Source: Aurantimonas coralicida_A | GTDB taxonomy: Bacteria > Pseudomonadota > Alphaproteobacteria > Rhizobiales > Rhizobiaceae | DNA length: 64,000 nucleotides | Direction of reading: 5' to 3' | Assembly (NCBI RefSeq): GCF_036016755.1 | Contig: NZ_JAYXIH010000022.1 | Coordinates: 1-64,000 of the forward strand | Shown here: positions 27,275 to 36,256 of the stretch, in pieces | Numbering within the stretch: the first letter of the stretch is position 1 | How the letters are laid out: each line of letters opens with the position of its first letter | The notes under the pieces: generated by a model | What the model saw: the letters and a program-made list of their open reading frames with translations, nothing else | What the model was told of the DNA's origin: nothing | Database searches by the model: none | Position numbers and translations under genes: made by a program

Positions 27275-27511
27275 TCAGGCCTGGTTCTTTTCGATGAACT
27301 TCACCGCGTCGCCGACCGTCAGGATCGTTTCGGCGGCGTCATCGGGAATCTCCACGCCGAACTCTTCCTCGAAGGCCATGACGAGCTCGACCGTGTCGAG
27401 GCTGTCGGCACCCAGATCGTCGATGAAGCTCGCGTTCTCGGTGACCTTTTCCTGCTCGACGCCCAGATGCTCGACGACGATCTTCTTCACTCGCTCAGCG
27501 GTATCGCTCAT
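27275..27511 (-). CDS. acpP: Acyl carrier protein, 78 aa
   Basis: AcpP carries growing acyl chains on a 4'-phosphopantetheine attached to Ser37 of the GADSLDTVEL motif. The protein is acidic, four-helical and of standard length, starting at MSDTAERVKK. It sits between fabG and fabF, with larger gaps than elsewhere in the block (about 180 bp upstream), which often reflects a separate strong acpP promoter. Confidence 0.97.
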   Translation of the reverse strand: MSDTAERVKKIVVEHLGVEQEKVTENASFIDDLGADSLDTVELVMAFEEEFGVEIPDDAAETILTVGDAVKFIEKNQA

Positions 27512-27689
27512 GTTCAGTCCTCTATTGCGATTGGTGCTGCCGCTTTCGTTAGACGCGGGGCGGCGCTTTATCAAGCTTGGTGGTCCACAGTGTCGCGGTC
27601 CACCACAACGAAAACGGCAAAATCTCTTCTTGGTGGCGGGCGCTTAGCATGCTCCGTCGCGCGGGCCAAGCGTCGCGCACAGGGTCGTG

Positions 27690-28427
27690 TCAGATCATGG
27701 CCATGCCGCCGTTGACGTGCAGCGTCTGCCCAGTGACATAGGCCGCCTCGTTCGACGCCAGGAATACGGCCGCTGCGGCGATTTCGTCCGCTTCGCCCAT
27801 CCGCTTCATCGGGATTGCCCCCATGATCGCGTCTTTCTGCTTGTCGTTGAGCTTGTCCGTCATGGCGCTGGCGATAAAGCCGGGTGCGATGCAGTTCACC
27901 GTGACCGAACGCGACGCGATCTCCTGGGCGAGCGATTTGGAAAACCCGATCATCCCGGCTTTCGCGGCGCAGTAATTTGCCTGGCCCGGATTGCCGGTGA
28001 CGCCGACGATCGAGGTGATGTTGATGATTCGACCGAATCGGCGGCGCATCATCGGATGCGTCAGACCACGGGTGAGACGGAAGGCCGCGGTCAGGTCGAT
28101 CTCGATGACGCTGTCCCAGTCTTCGTCAGACATGCGCACGAACAGCCCGTCGCGCGTCACCCCGGCATTATTGACCAGGATATCGACCCCTTGCATCTGG
28201 CTCTCGACCGTTTCGGCCAGTGCCTTCTGCTCGTCCCGGTCCGCCAGATTGGCGGGAAAAACCGTCGCGCGATCTCCGAGTGACGCGGCGACCTCTTCCA
28301 GCTTCTCCCGACGGGTGCCGTGGAGACCGACGGAGGCGCCGGCGCCGTGAAGCGCCCTGGCGATCGCCTCGCCGATTCCGCCGCTGGCTCCCGTAACGAG
28401 CGCCTTGCGCCCGGTCAGATCGAACAT
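27690..28427 (-). CDS. fabG: 3-oxoacyl-ACP reductase FabG, 245 aa
   Basis: FabG is the NADPH-dependent reductase of the first reductive step of fatty acid elongation. It is a classical SDR with TGASGGIG at residues 12-19, NNAG near 87, and the Ser139-Tyr152-Lys156 catalytic set. Its C-terminus (VTGQTLHVNGGMAMI) is typical. The frame extends upstream without a start that fits the family, so ATG 28427 is chosen. It follows fabD by 41 bases. Confidence 0.97.
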   Translation of the reverse strand: MFDLTGRKALVTGASGGIGEAIARALHGAGASVGLHGTRREKLEEVAASLGDRATVFPANLADRDEQKALAETVESQMQGVDILVNNAGVTRDGLFVRMSDEDWDSVIEIDLTAAFRLTRGLTHPMMRRRFGRIINITSIVGVTGNPGQANYCAAKAGMIGFSKSLAQEIASRSVTVNCIAPGFIASAMTDKLNDKQKDAIMGAIPMKRMGEADEIAAAAVFLASNEAAYVTGQTLHVNGGMAMI

Positions 28428-28468
28428 CTGTGTCCCCTCTCTCGTTTTCGGTTCTTGCCGTCTGTGGA

Positions 28469-29404
28469 TCAGCCGCCTTCGACAAAGGCCCGCACGTCCT
28501 CGGCGGTTCCAATGGCCTTCGCCTCGAGGCTGCGGTCGATGCGGCGGGCAAGCCCGGTCAGTACCTTGCCGCTGCCGATCTCGACGAGGCTGGTGACGCC
28601 CGCGCCCGCCAGCCACTCGACGCTTTCGCGCCAGCGGACCTGACCGGTCACCTGGCGAACGAGGCGGCCCCGTATTTCGTCCGGCTCGGATGTCGGGGTC
28701 GCGGTGATGTTGGAGACGACCGGCACGACCGGTGCGTCGATCCTGGCCTCGGCAAGGGCCTCGGCCATGCGATCCGCGGCCGGCTGCATCAGCCGGCAAT
28801 GGAAGGGCGCGGAGACCGTGAGCGGGATCGCGCGCTTGGCGCCCCGCTCGGGCGCCAGCGCCACAGCCCGGTCGACGGCCGCCTTGTCGCCGGAAATGAC
28901 GATCTGCCCGCCGCCATTGTCGTTCGCCGGTTCGCACACGCCGTCCTCGGCCGCGTCCTGGCAAAGCCGCGCAACTTCGCCCGCTTCGAGCCCTAAAATC
29001 GCAGCCATTGCCCCCCGCCCCGGCGGGACAGCCTGCTGCATGGCCAGACCGCGAATGCGCAAGAGCTTGGCTGTGTCGGCAAGCGTCAGTGCGCCGGCCG
29101 CCGTCAGCGCCGAATATTCGCCGAGCGAATGCCCGGCGACGAATTTCGCCTGACCGATCCCGAAGCCTTCCGACTCAAGCGCGCGGACTGCGGCCATGGA
29201 GACGGCCATCAAGGCCGGCTGCGCGTTCTGCGTCAGGGTCAGCCCGTCTTCGGGGCCCTCGAAGATCAGAGACGACAGTTTTTCGCCAAGCGCTTCGTCG
29301 ACCTCCTCGAAGACCTTGCGACTATCCGGATAGGCGTCGAACAACGAGCGTCCCATGCCGACGCTCTGACTGCCCTGCCCTGGGAAGACCAATGCCATAG
29401 TCAT
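28469..29404 (-). CDS. fabD: Malonyl-CoA:ACP transacylase FabD, 311 aa
   Basis: FabD loads malonate from CoA onto ACP. The catalytic Ser93 lies in GHSLGEYSAL, the GQGSQSVGMG motif is at residues 9-18, and the second catalytic residue is the His of APFHCRLMQPA. ATG 29404 has GGGAG seven bases upstream. It is the first gene of the fab block on the minus strand and diverges from the GGDEF-EAL gene. Confidence 0.96.
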   Translation of the reverse strand: MTMALVFPGQGSQSVGMGRSLFDAYPDSRKVFEEVDEALGEKLSSLIFEGPEDGLTLTQNAQPALMAVSMAAVRALESEGFGIGQAKFVAGHSLGEYSALTAAGALTLADTAKLLRIRGLAMQQAVPPGRGAMAAILGLEAGEVARLCQDAAEDGVCEPANDNGGGQIVISGDKAAVDRAVALAPERGAKRAIPLTVSAPFHCRLMQPAADRMAEALAEARIDAPVVPVVSNITATPTSEPDEIRGRLVRQVTGQVRWRESVEWLAGAGVTSLVEIGSGKVLTGLARRIDRSLEAKAIGTAEDVRAFVEGG

Positions 29405-29638
29405 GCGAGTACTCCCGATCATCCTCGTAACTGACGCTCGCAATGGTTTGGGGAAGGCGTCCCTGTCAAGGGCAGCGGCATTGGCGGCGAAGTATCGCAA
29501 TAAAACGGTGGTGTGCGGGTTTGTACGATCAACTTAAGATTGTCTCAACGGAATCCGAAGAAAATATCAGTCGACCAACTTTGACGACACGATCACAGGT
29601 TTATCGATGGCGGAATCGACATTGAAAATACGCTTCAG
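29405..29638. promoter_or_regulatory. Divergent region between fabD and the GGDEF-EAL gene
   Basis: This 234-bp stretch must hold the promoters of the fab block (minus) and of the c-di-GMP enzyme (plus). It becomes AT-richer towards 29500-29640. I see no convincing sigma-70 pair or inverted repeat, and no gene. Confidence 0.35.
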
Positions 29639-31732
29639 ATGAAGAAGGCGGATTGCGACCAGAGGCGCATCACGGCCGAGCACGCCATGATGCGCGAGAT
29701 GCTGGATAACACGGACCACGGCGTCGTGCTCTATGATCACGATGCCGCCGAGGGCCAGGTCGTGGCCTTCTTCAACGCCAAGGCAGCGAGCTATATGGAG
29801 CTTCCTGCGGGTATGTTGCGGGTCGGTCTGCCGCGGCATGCCATCACCGCGTATTGCCAGCAACGCGGCGACCATCCCGACGACTTCATCTCGGCCGACC
29901 ATCTTGCACGCGTGGAAAGCGGCACCGCAGTGGAGGTTCTCGCATGTCGCCCTTCCGGACGCCGGATTCTCGCGCGCTCCTTTCCCAGAACCGCCGAGGC
30001 TGGTTCGCTCACTCTCTATATCGACGTGACCCGCAGTATCGTCAGCGCGCAACGATTGCGCGAAAGCCGAGCGGAATACCGCGCCATGGCCGAGACCGCG
30101 CCAATCGGCTTCATTAAAATAGATGCGACGGGAAATGTGCTGTTCGCCAATTCCGCCGCGGGCGAGATGTTCGAGGGGGCCCCCTCCGGCACAGATCTCT
30201 TCGCGCGCATCAGGCCGACCGACGGCGAGTCTTTCGCAGACAAGATTCGCATGTCCCAAAGTTTCCAGGCCGAACTCAAAATGCCGTACCATTCGCGGCA
30301 CCTGATCGTGGCGATGTCACCGTGGAACGGTGCTCACGTCGTCCCCGAACGCATGTTGGCGTTGACCGACGTCACGTCGCTGACCGTTGCCCGCAAGCAG
30401 ATCGAGCATATGGCCCGACATGACCCCTTGACCGGGCTCGGCAATCGCACGCTTTTCGCGGAGACTTGGGCGAGATTGATGAACGGTGACGAGTGCCACC
30501 AAACCGTCGGCGCCATGATCACTGTAGATCTCGATCATTTCAAGCTTGTCAACGACGACTACGGACACGGGGTCGGCGATCTGCTGCTGCGAAACGTCGC
30601 CGAGCGCATCCAGTCGGGCTTGGAACGAAATGCAACGGCCTTCCGCCTTGGCGGTGACGAATTCGCGGTCGTCATCGAGAAGCCCAATCCGGGCGAATGC
30701 CTGGCGGTGGCGAAAGCGTTGGTGGGTCTCATTTCACAACCCTTTCCGATCGCCGATCTGACGCTGACCATCGGCTGCTCGGCGGGCATCGCCTCGATGC
30801 CCGAAGACGGCAGAACCGTCGACGATCTGCAACGAGCGGCCGACGTCGCGCTCTATCAGGTCAAGCGTAACGGCCGCGGCGGCGTCGCTCATTTCGACCC
30901 CGCTCAAGAACGGAAGATGGGCGAGCGACGGCGCCTGGAACTGGATTTGCGCCGGGCCGTCTCGGAGGAATCATTCACCCTCGTCTATCAGCCGCAACTG
31001 GACCTCCGGACGGGACGGATCACCGGCATGGAAGCTCTGATCCGATGGGAAAACAAGCGCTTGGGACGGATGGTGCCGCCGTCGCAGTTTATTCCCATCG
31101 CCGAGAGCTGCGGACTGATCACGCTGATCGATCTGTGGGTGATCCGGAGCGCGGTCGAATGCATGCGTGCGTTCATCGATGCCGGCATCGAGCATCCCTT
31201 TACCTCGATCAACCTTTCGCCGATCTCGTTGGCACGTGAGGAAATCGTCAGCCAGTTAACCCACGCCCTTGAGATCCACCGGGTTCCCCCGAACCTTCTG
31301 GAGATCGAGATCACGGAAAGCGTGGCGATCACCGACAAAGAGCTGGTCGGGAAAACCCTGCTGGCCATCCAGAATGCAGGCATCAAAATCGCGATCGACG
31401 ACTTCGGCGCCGGGCATACAAGTCTGGCATACATCCAGGCGCTTCCGATCAACCGCGTCAAGATCGACCGCTCGATCATCAATGGCATCGGACGGGACGA
31501 ATCCACCCACGCCATCGTTGCCACGATCCTCGACCTTTGCGGTCGACTGGGACTGAAACTCACCGCAGAAGGAATCGAGACGGCGGAACAATGGGAAGAA
31601 CTGCGCGCCCTCGGCACGATCGAGGGGCAAGGTTTTTATCTGGGGCACCCGGAAGCACCCGAGGTCCTGCTCGAGCGACTGCGGAGAGAGATGCCGAGCG
31701 GTTCGTCCCACCACCGCGCCGCGACCGCCTGA
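29639..31732 (+). CDS. PAS-PAS-GGDEF-EAL cyclic di-GMP enzyme, 697 aa
   Basis: This is a putatively bifunctional diguanylate cyclase/phosphodiesterase without membrane helices. An N-terminal PAS-like domain (about 18-130, of the PAS_7 type: DNTDHGVVLYDHD) and a second PAS (about 145-255) precede GGDEF. The GGDEF signature at 338-342 is intact. The EAL domain keeps E465 of EALIRW, the Asn in INLSP, EITES, D587 in DDFGAGH, the Lys in VKIDRS, EGIE and GQG, so both activities are possible. The usual product-inhibition RxxD motif before GGDEF is absent. The input signal is unknown. The gene stands alone between the fab block and the ribosomal operon. Confidence 0.93.
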   Translation: MKKADCDQRRITAEHAMMREMLDNTDHGVVLYDHDAAEGQVVAFFNAKAASYMELPAGMLRVGLPRHAITAYCQQRGDHPDDFISADHLARVESGTAVEVLACRPSGRRILARSFPRTAEAGSLTLYIDVTRSIVSAQRLRESRAEYRAMAETAPIGFIKIDATGNVLFANSAAGEMFEGAPSGTDLFARIRPTDGESFADKIRMSQSFQAELKMPYHSRHLIVAMSPWNGAHVVPERMLALTDVTSLTVARKQIEHMARHDPLTGLGNRTLFAETWARLMNGDECHQTVGAMITVDLDHFKLVNDDYGHGVGDLLLRNVAERIQSGLERNATAFRLGGDEFAVVIEKPNPGECLAVAKALVGLISQPFPIADLTLTIGCSAGIASMPEDGRTVDDLQRAADVALYQVKRNGRGGVAHFDPAQERKMGERRRLELDLRRAVSEESFTLVYQPQLDLRTGRITGMEALIRWENKRLGRMVPPSQFIPIAESCGLITLIDLWVIRSAVECMRAFIDAGIEHPFTSINLSPISLAREEIVSQLTHALEIHRVPPNLLEIEITESVAITDKELVGKTLLAIQNAGIKIAIDDFGAGHTSLAYIQALPINRVKIDRSIINGIGRDESTHAIVATILDLCGRLGLKLTAEGIETAEQWEELRALGTIEGQGFYLGHPEAPEVLLERLRREMPSGSSHHRAATA

Positions 31733-32122
31733 CCTCCAAGCGCCCGAACTCAATCCGCGCACCTGCGTCGGATGGACCTACCGACATGGCCGCAGCTTGA
31801 CGCGCGTGCCGCGACGGCGCCGATAGCGGACGCGGCGTCGCCTCCATTGCTTCGATTTCAACAAGGGCTTGAAAATTCCGCGCAAACCGGATAGGTCCGC
31901 GACCGTCAATGCTTGGGTCTCAGCTGGGGGCTGAACGGAAGGCTGCCGGATTGCCGGCAACAGGATGCCGCAGGGCATCGGCTTCCCGTGTCTCCGCTCT
32001 CGACGCTCTCGTACAGGCGCCTTTCCAAATTGACCCGATCGTCGGGTTTCGCAGGGAAGTCGCAGAGGCTTAGCCGCTGTACCCAGGCAAAATGCGAACG
32101 AAACATGGAAAGGCGATAGCGC
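31733..32122. other. 390-bp region upstream of rpsF, probable promoter and leader
   Basis: No protein gene is supported here. Long open frames on the minus strand are high-GC shadows of the rpsF tail. It should contain the ribosomal operon promoter. A short perfect hairpin (ACCCGA, TCG, TCGGGT) lies at 32033-32047, about 75 bases before the rpsF start, where S6:S18-binding leaders occur in some bacteria. I cannot show the conserved loop features of that leader, so this is only a possibility. Confidence 0.45.
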
Positions 32123-32560
32123 ATGGCTCTTTACGAGCACGTATTCCTCGCGCGCCAGGACATCTCCAATCAGCAGGTCGATCAGCTCGTCGAGCAGTAT
32201 CGTGGCGTGTTGGAGTCCAATGGCGGGTCGGTCGGCAAGGTCGAGAATTGGGGTCTGAAGACCCTGACCTACCGGATCAACAAGAACCGCAAGGCCTACT
32301 ACACCCTCATGAACATCGACGCCCCGTCGGCGGCGGTCCAGGAAATGGAGCGCCAGATGCGCTTCAACGAGGACATTCTCCGCTACATCACGATCCGCGT
32401 CGATGAGCACGAGGAAGGCCAGTCGGCCATGATGCAAAAGCGCGATGACCGGCCCCGCCGTGGCGGTCGCGACGATCGTGGCGGTCGCGAAGACCGCGGT
32501 CCCCGGCGCGATCGCGACGACGATCGCCCTCGCCGTCCCCGCGACAACGATTCGGAGTAG
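32123..32560 (+). CDS. rpsF: 30S ribosomal protein S6, 145 aa
   Basis: The S6 core runs from residues 1 to about 95 (MALYEHVFLARQDISNQQVD; NWGLKTLTYRINKNRKAYY). It is followed by a long tail made almost only of Arg, Asp, Gly and Pro (GGRDDRGGREDRGPRRDR and on). Such charged tails on S6 occur in Rhizobiales. S6 pairs with S18 in the platform of the 30S subunit, and rpsR starts seven bases downstream. Confidence 0.97.
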   Translation: MALYEHVFLARQDISNQQVDQLVEQYRGVLESNGGSVGKVENWGLKTLTYRINKNRKAYYTLMNIDAPSAAVQEMERQMRFNEDILRYITIRVDEHEEGQSAMMQKRDDRPRRGGRDDRGGREDRGPRRDRDDDRPRRPRDNDSE

Positions 32561-32566
32561 CCCCAG

Positions 32567-32815
32567 ATGGTCGATATCGCTCAGCTTCCCACCCGCCGGC
32601 CGTTCCACCGCCGCCGCAAGTCCGATCCGTTCGCCGGCACCGATTCGCCGAAGATCGACTACAAGGACGTTCGCCTCCTGCAGCGCTACATTTCCGAGCG
32701 CGGCAAGATCGTCCCGTCCCGGATTACCGCTGTGTCGCAGAAGAACCAGCGGGCGCTTGCCCGTGCGATCAAGCGTGCCCGTTTCCTGGGCCTGCTGCCC
32801 TACCTGATCAAGTAA
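32567..32815 (+). CDS. rpsR: 30S ribosomal protein S18, 82 aa
   Basis: S18 binds S6 and 16S rRNA in the 30S platform. Conserved stretches are DYKDVRLLQRYISERGKIVP and QKNQRALARAIKRARFLGLLP. It is part of rpsF-rpsR-DUF2232-rplI. The start at 32567 closely follows rpsF. Confidence 0.97.
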   Translation: MVDIAQLPTRRPFHRRRKSDPFAGTDSPKIDYKDVRLLQRYISERGKIVPSRITAVSQKNQRALARAIKRARFLGLLPYLIK

Positions 32816-32831
32816 ACTCGTCTACTCGATC

Positions 32832-32859
32832 CGGAGCGGCGTCTCGCGATGCCGCTCCG
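32832..32859 (+). terminator. Strong hairpin after rpsR, possible attenuator
   Basis: CGGAGCGGC, a ten-base loop and GCCGCTCCG give a perfect 9-bp GC stem 16 bases beyond the rpsR stop. The following sequence (CTTCCCTCC) has few T, so termination would be partial at best. It may reduce expression of the membrane protein gene relative to the ribosomal genes, or protect the upstream mRNA end. Confidence 0.5.
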
Positions 32860-32951
32860 CTTCCCTCCGCGTCAGGCCGCGGACGGAATGTCATTCAGCC
32901 TAGTTGGGGCCGAGGCCTCTAACTGCCGCGAGCAGGACAGCGCAAGACGTC

Positions 32952-33923
32952 ATGAAACCAGCCACGCTCCTCATCGCCGTCGTATCGGGCCTTGCCAGCG
33001 CGCTTCTGTTCGCGGGGCTCGTGCTGCAGTCGACCTCGGCGATCAGTTTTGCCCTGGCGGCCCCCATCCCGATCGCTATTGCCAGTCTCGGCTGGGGTTC
33101 GGTCGCTGGCTTTATTGCGTCCGCAGTCGCCGGCATGACGATTTACGCCATTGCCCTGTCCGTCCCGAGCGCGCTGACCCTGTTCGGGACCATGGCGTTG
33201 CCGATGGCGGTCGCGGGCCACCTTGCCGGATTGGCGCGTCCCACGGTCGAACCCTTGCTGGCCAACGGAGCCGCCTCGGCCGGCAAATCCAGGAGCAATC
33301 TCGACTGGTACCCCCTGGGGCGCGTGCTGTTCGCGATCTCGGCGATGGCGATTGTCGCTTGCCTGTTTCTCGGGTGGCTGCTCGGCTATGACCCGGACGG
33401 GTTCGTCCCGGCGGTTGTCGAGGCGCTCGGCCAGGGCGGCGGCCCAGGGATGGAGACGCTGAGCGAAACGCAATTGCGCGAGTTCGCGAAACTGGTCATC
33501 GCTCTCGTGCCTTACGTCCAGCCGGCGCTCCTGACCGTCACGCTCGTCAGCGGGCTTTATCTCGGCGCGGCCGTCGTGCGCGTATCCGGCCGCTTGCCGC
33601 GACCCAAGGATGATATCCCCTCGGCGACCCACTTGCCGAAAACAACCCTTCTCATCTTCGGCGTGGCGCTTGCGGTCGCCTTCATCGGCGGAACCATCGG
33701 CCTCGTCGCCGCCGTTGTCGTCGGTGCGTTGGGGGCCGCCTTCACCCTGGTGGGGCTGGCGAGCCTCCATCGTCGCACCCGGGGGCGTCCGGGCCGAGGC
33801 CTGGTGCTGTTTACGAGTTATGCGGCGATCCTGCTGCTGTCTTTCCCGATCGTGCTGTTCATGGCGCTCGGGCTCTTCGAAACCTGGCGCGGCCGACAAG
33901 GGCCGTCGCTCAGCCAATCCTGA
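32952..33923 (+). CDS. DUF2232 multi-spanning membrane protein, 323 aa
   Basis: This hydrophobic protein has roughly eight predicted membrane helices, starting MKPATLLIAVVSGLASALLF. It matches the DUF2232/YybS-like type that occupies this place between rpsR and rplI in many alphaproteobacteria. The long insert near residues 140-190 (GYDPDGFVPAVVEALGQGGG) is probably outside the membrane. The function is unknown. A strict positional link with S18 and L9 suggests a housekeeping role, but this is inference. Confidence 0.85.
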   Translation: MKPATLLIAVVSGLASALLFAGLVLQSTSAISFALAAPIPIAIASLGWGSVAGFIASAVAGMTIYAIALSVPSALTLFGTMALPMAVAGHLAGLARPTVEPLLANGAASAGKSRSNLDWYPLGRVLFAISAMAIVACLFLGWLLGYDPDGFVPAVVEALGQGGGPGMETLSETQLREFAKLVIALVPYVQPALLTVTLVSGLYLGAAVVRVSGRLPRPKDDIPSATHLPKTTLLIFGVALAVAFIGGTIGLVAAVVVGALGAAFTLVGLASLHRRTRGRPGRGLVLFTSYAAILLLSFPIVLFMALGLFETWRGRQGPSLSQS

Positions 33924-33955
33924 ACAACCGATCCCGATCCAGAAAGGACAAGATC

Positions 33956-34585
33956 ATGGACGTCATTCTTCTCGAACGCATCGCCAAGCTCGGCCAAATG
34001 GGTGACACCGTAAAGGTGCGCAACGGCTTCGCCCGCAATTTTCTCCTGCCGACTGGTCGCGCGCTGCGCGCCAACGATGCCAACCGCGCGCGCTTTGAAG
34101 CGGAGAAGAGCCAGCTGGTAGCTCGCAACGAATTGCGCAAGGGCGAAGCCAAGAGCGTCGCCGCGACGCTCGAAGGCAAGCGATTCGTCGTCGTGCGCTC
34201 GGCCGGCGAAACCGGCCAGCTCTATGGGTCGGTATCGACCCGCGACATCGCCGACATCCTCGCCGGCGAGGGCTTCAAGGTCGGCCGCAACGAGATCCAG
34301 CTCAACGAGCCGATCAAGCGGATCGGGCTGCACCCAATCACCATCGCGCTTCATGCCGAGGTCGAAGTCGAGATTTCGATCAACGTCGCCCGCTCTCCCG
34401 ACGAGGCAGAGCGTCAGGCCCGCGGCGAGGAACTCACCTCCGCCGATGCCATCTACGGCCTCGACGAAGAGGAAAGCTTCGACGACGAGGAGCAGGAAGA
34501 CGGCGAGGAGCGGGACGACGGCGAGGATGCTTCGGGCGAAGCGTCCGCTTCCGACGACACGGCAGAGAGCGACGAAGCTCAGTAG
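33956..34585 (+). CDS. rplI: 50S ribosomal protein L9, 209 aa
   Basis: L9 has two RNA-binding lobes joined by a long helix. The N-lobe (MDVILLERIAKLGQMGDTVK) and C-lobe (QLYGSVSTRDIADIL; VEVEISINVARSPDEA) are complete by about residue 155. The rest is a very acidic tail (DEEESFDDEEQEDGEERDD). A strong terminator follows, ending the ribosomal operon. Confidence 0.97.
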   Translation: MDVILLERIAKLGQMGDTVKVRNGFARNFLLPTGRALRANDANRARFEAEKSQLVARNELRKGEAKSVAATLEGKRFVVVRSAGETGQLYGSVSTRDIADILAGEGFKVGRNEIQLNEPIKRIGLHPITIALHAEVEVEISINVARSPDEAERQARGEELTSADAIYGLDEEESFDDEEQEDGEERDDGEDASGEASASDDTAESDEAQ

Positions 34586-34648
34586 AACCGCGGGCTGACC
34601 GGCGCGATTTCAGCCGCGTTCGGCATGCAGTCAGCGTGAGAGTGTGAA

Positions 34649-34675
34649 AGGCTTCGCTTCGGCGGAGCCTTTTTT
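34649..34675 (+). terminator. Rho-independent terminator of the rpsF-rplI operon
   Basis: AGGCTTCGC, a TTCG tetraloop and GCGGAGCCT form a 9-bp stem with one G-T wobble, followed by five T. It lies about 65 bases after the rplI stop and isolates the operon from the downstream cyclopropane synthase gene. Confidence 0.9.
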
Positions 34676-34783
34676 GTTGCCATTGGCGTCTTTGCACCTA
34701 AATCTAACAGCGCAGCTTATGTTTTCGCACTCCGGCGGCCATGAGTGGCCGCGGATTCTCTGGACCAAGGTCAGGGGATTTCG

Positions 34784-36070
34784 ATGACGAACCGCGTTCT
34801 GTCTACCTATCTCTCCCACCTTTTTCGCTTCGGGAACCTGACCGTCACGGATCCGGATGGCCGTTCGTCGCGATGGGGCGACGGGACCGGCAAACCGTTG
34901 CACATTCGGTTCAATTCGAAGTCGGCGGAGTGGGGTGTCGCAATCAACCCCGGTCTTAAATTCGGCGAAGCCTACATGAATGGCGGCGTCGATATGGTCG
35001 AGGGCAGCATCTTCGACCTCCTCAGCCTGGTGTTCCGCAATGGCGGCAGCGATGCGGCGAACGAACCCTGGATGCAGGCGATCGCCCGGATGCGACTGCT
35101 CTATCGCCGCTATATCCAGAACAACACGCCGCAACGGGCACGCGCCAACGTCCATCACCATTACGACCTGTCGAGCCAGTTATACGATCTGTTCCTCGAT
35201 ACGGACCGGCAATACAGTTGCGCCTATTTCGAAGATCCGAATGCCAGCCTCGACCAGGCCCAGCTGGCCAAGAAGCGCCATATCGCAGCCAAGCTCTTCT
35301 TCGACCGGCCGGACCTGCGGACGCTCGACGTCGGCTGCGGCTGGGGTGGGCTCGGGCTGTATATGGCCCAGCACCTTGACGCGAAGGTGACCGGGGTCAC
35401 GCTGTCCGACGAGCAGCTGGCGATCGCGCAACGTCGGGCTGCCGACTCGGGGCTTACCGGACACGCCGATTTCCGATTGGAAGACTATCGCGACACCCAA
35501 GGCCCCTTCGACCGGATCGTCTCGGTGGGCATGTTCGAGCATGTCGGTCTCGACTTCTATGAAGACTATTTCGGGCAATGCGCGCGTCTCCTCGACGACG
35601 ACGGGGTCATGCTGCTGCACACGATCGGGCGAATCGAAGAGCCGGCGAACACCAACGCCTTCATCGGCAAATACATTTTCCCGGGCGGCTACCTGCCCTC
35701 CCTGTCGCAGGTGACGAAAGCCACCGAGCGCAGCGGCCTGATCGTCACCGACGTCGAAGTTCTCCGGCTGCATTATGCCGACACACTGCGGCATTGGCGG
35801 GAACGCTTCGAAGCCCGGCGCGAGGAGGCCAAGGCGATCTATGATGAGCGATTCTGCCGCATGTGGGAATTTTACCTCGCGGTGTCCGAAACGGCGTTTC
35901 GCTGGCAGGATCTCGTCGTGTTCCAGGTCCAGCTGACGAAGAAGCTCGATACCCTCCCGACCGCGCGCGACTACATCTACGAAACCGAGACCCGGTTGCG
36001 GCAGAAGGAACAGGCTGCGGACCACGCTAGGCGTTCCGAATCATGGGGCGGCCGCAACGCGGCGGAGTAA
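34784..36070 (+). CDS. cfa: Cyclopropane-fatty-acyl-phospholipid synthase family protein, 428 aa
   Basis: This is a SAM-dependent methyltransferase that adds a methylene across unsaturated acyl chains of membrane lipids. The lipid-binding N-terminal domain is followed by VHHHYDLSSQLYDLFLD and the SAM loop LDVGCGWGG near residue 180. EHVGLDFYEDYF and the C-terminal WEFYLAVSETAFRW complete the family pattern. ATG 34784 is preceded by AGGGGA. The gene sits between rplI and dnaB, which are close neighbours in many bacteria, and is bounded upstream by a terminator, so it forms its own unit. Confidence 0.93.
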   Translation: MTNRVLSTYLSHLFRFGNLTVTDPDGRSSRWGDGTGKPLHIRFNSKSAEWGVAINPGLKFGEAYMNGGVDMVEGSIFDLLSLVFRNGGSDAANEPWMQAIARMRLLYRRYIQNNTPQRARANVHHHYDLSSQLYDLFLDTDRQYSCAYFEDPNASLDQAQLAKKRHIAAKLFFDRPDLRTLDVGCGWGGLGLYMAQHLDAKVTGVTLSDEQLAIAQRRAADSGLTGHADFRLEDYRDTQGPFDRIVSVGMFEHVGLDFYEDYFGQCARLLDDDGVMLLHTIGRIEEPANTNAFIGKYIFPGGYLPSLSQVTKATERSGLIVTDVEVLRLHYADTLRHWRERFEARREEAKAIYDERFCRMWEFYLAVSETAFRWQDLVVFQVQLTKKLDTLPTARDYIYETETRLRQKEQAADHARRSESWGGRNAAE

Positions 36071-36127
36071 CCAGCGCGGTTTTGCGCGCAATCTGGTGTC
36101 AACGTGCGGCGGATTTTATCCCCGGAG

Positions 36128-36136
36128 TTATGCACA
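36128..36136 (+). promoter_or_regulatory. Single DnaA-box-like site upstream of dnaB
   Basis: TTATGCACA matches the TTATNCACA DnaA-box consensus exactly and lies about 120 bases before the dnaB start. TTTATCCCC ten bases before it is a weaker relative. One 9-mer is weak evidence, but a DnaA site in front of the replicative helicase gene is biologically reasonable. Confidence 0.35.
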
Positions 36137-36256
36137 GCGCTTCACAGGTTTCAGCGAACCCATTCATATCGTCGCAAGAGTGCCAATTTGCTAGGATCAC
36201 GGCGGTCCATGGTGTAGTCCGAGCACATCCTGAAACGGCGGTAGAGGTCACGCGGC

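Noticed and set aside
31778..32608. 276-codon minus-strand open frame upstream of and across rpsF
   Set aside because: It runs antisense through S6. Its repetitive Ala/Thr/Val part is the complement of the Arg/Asp tail.
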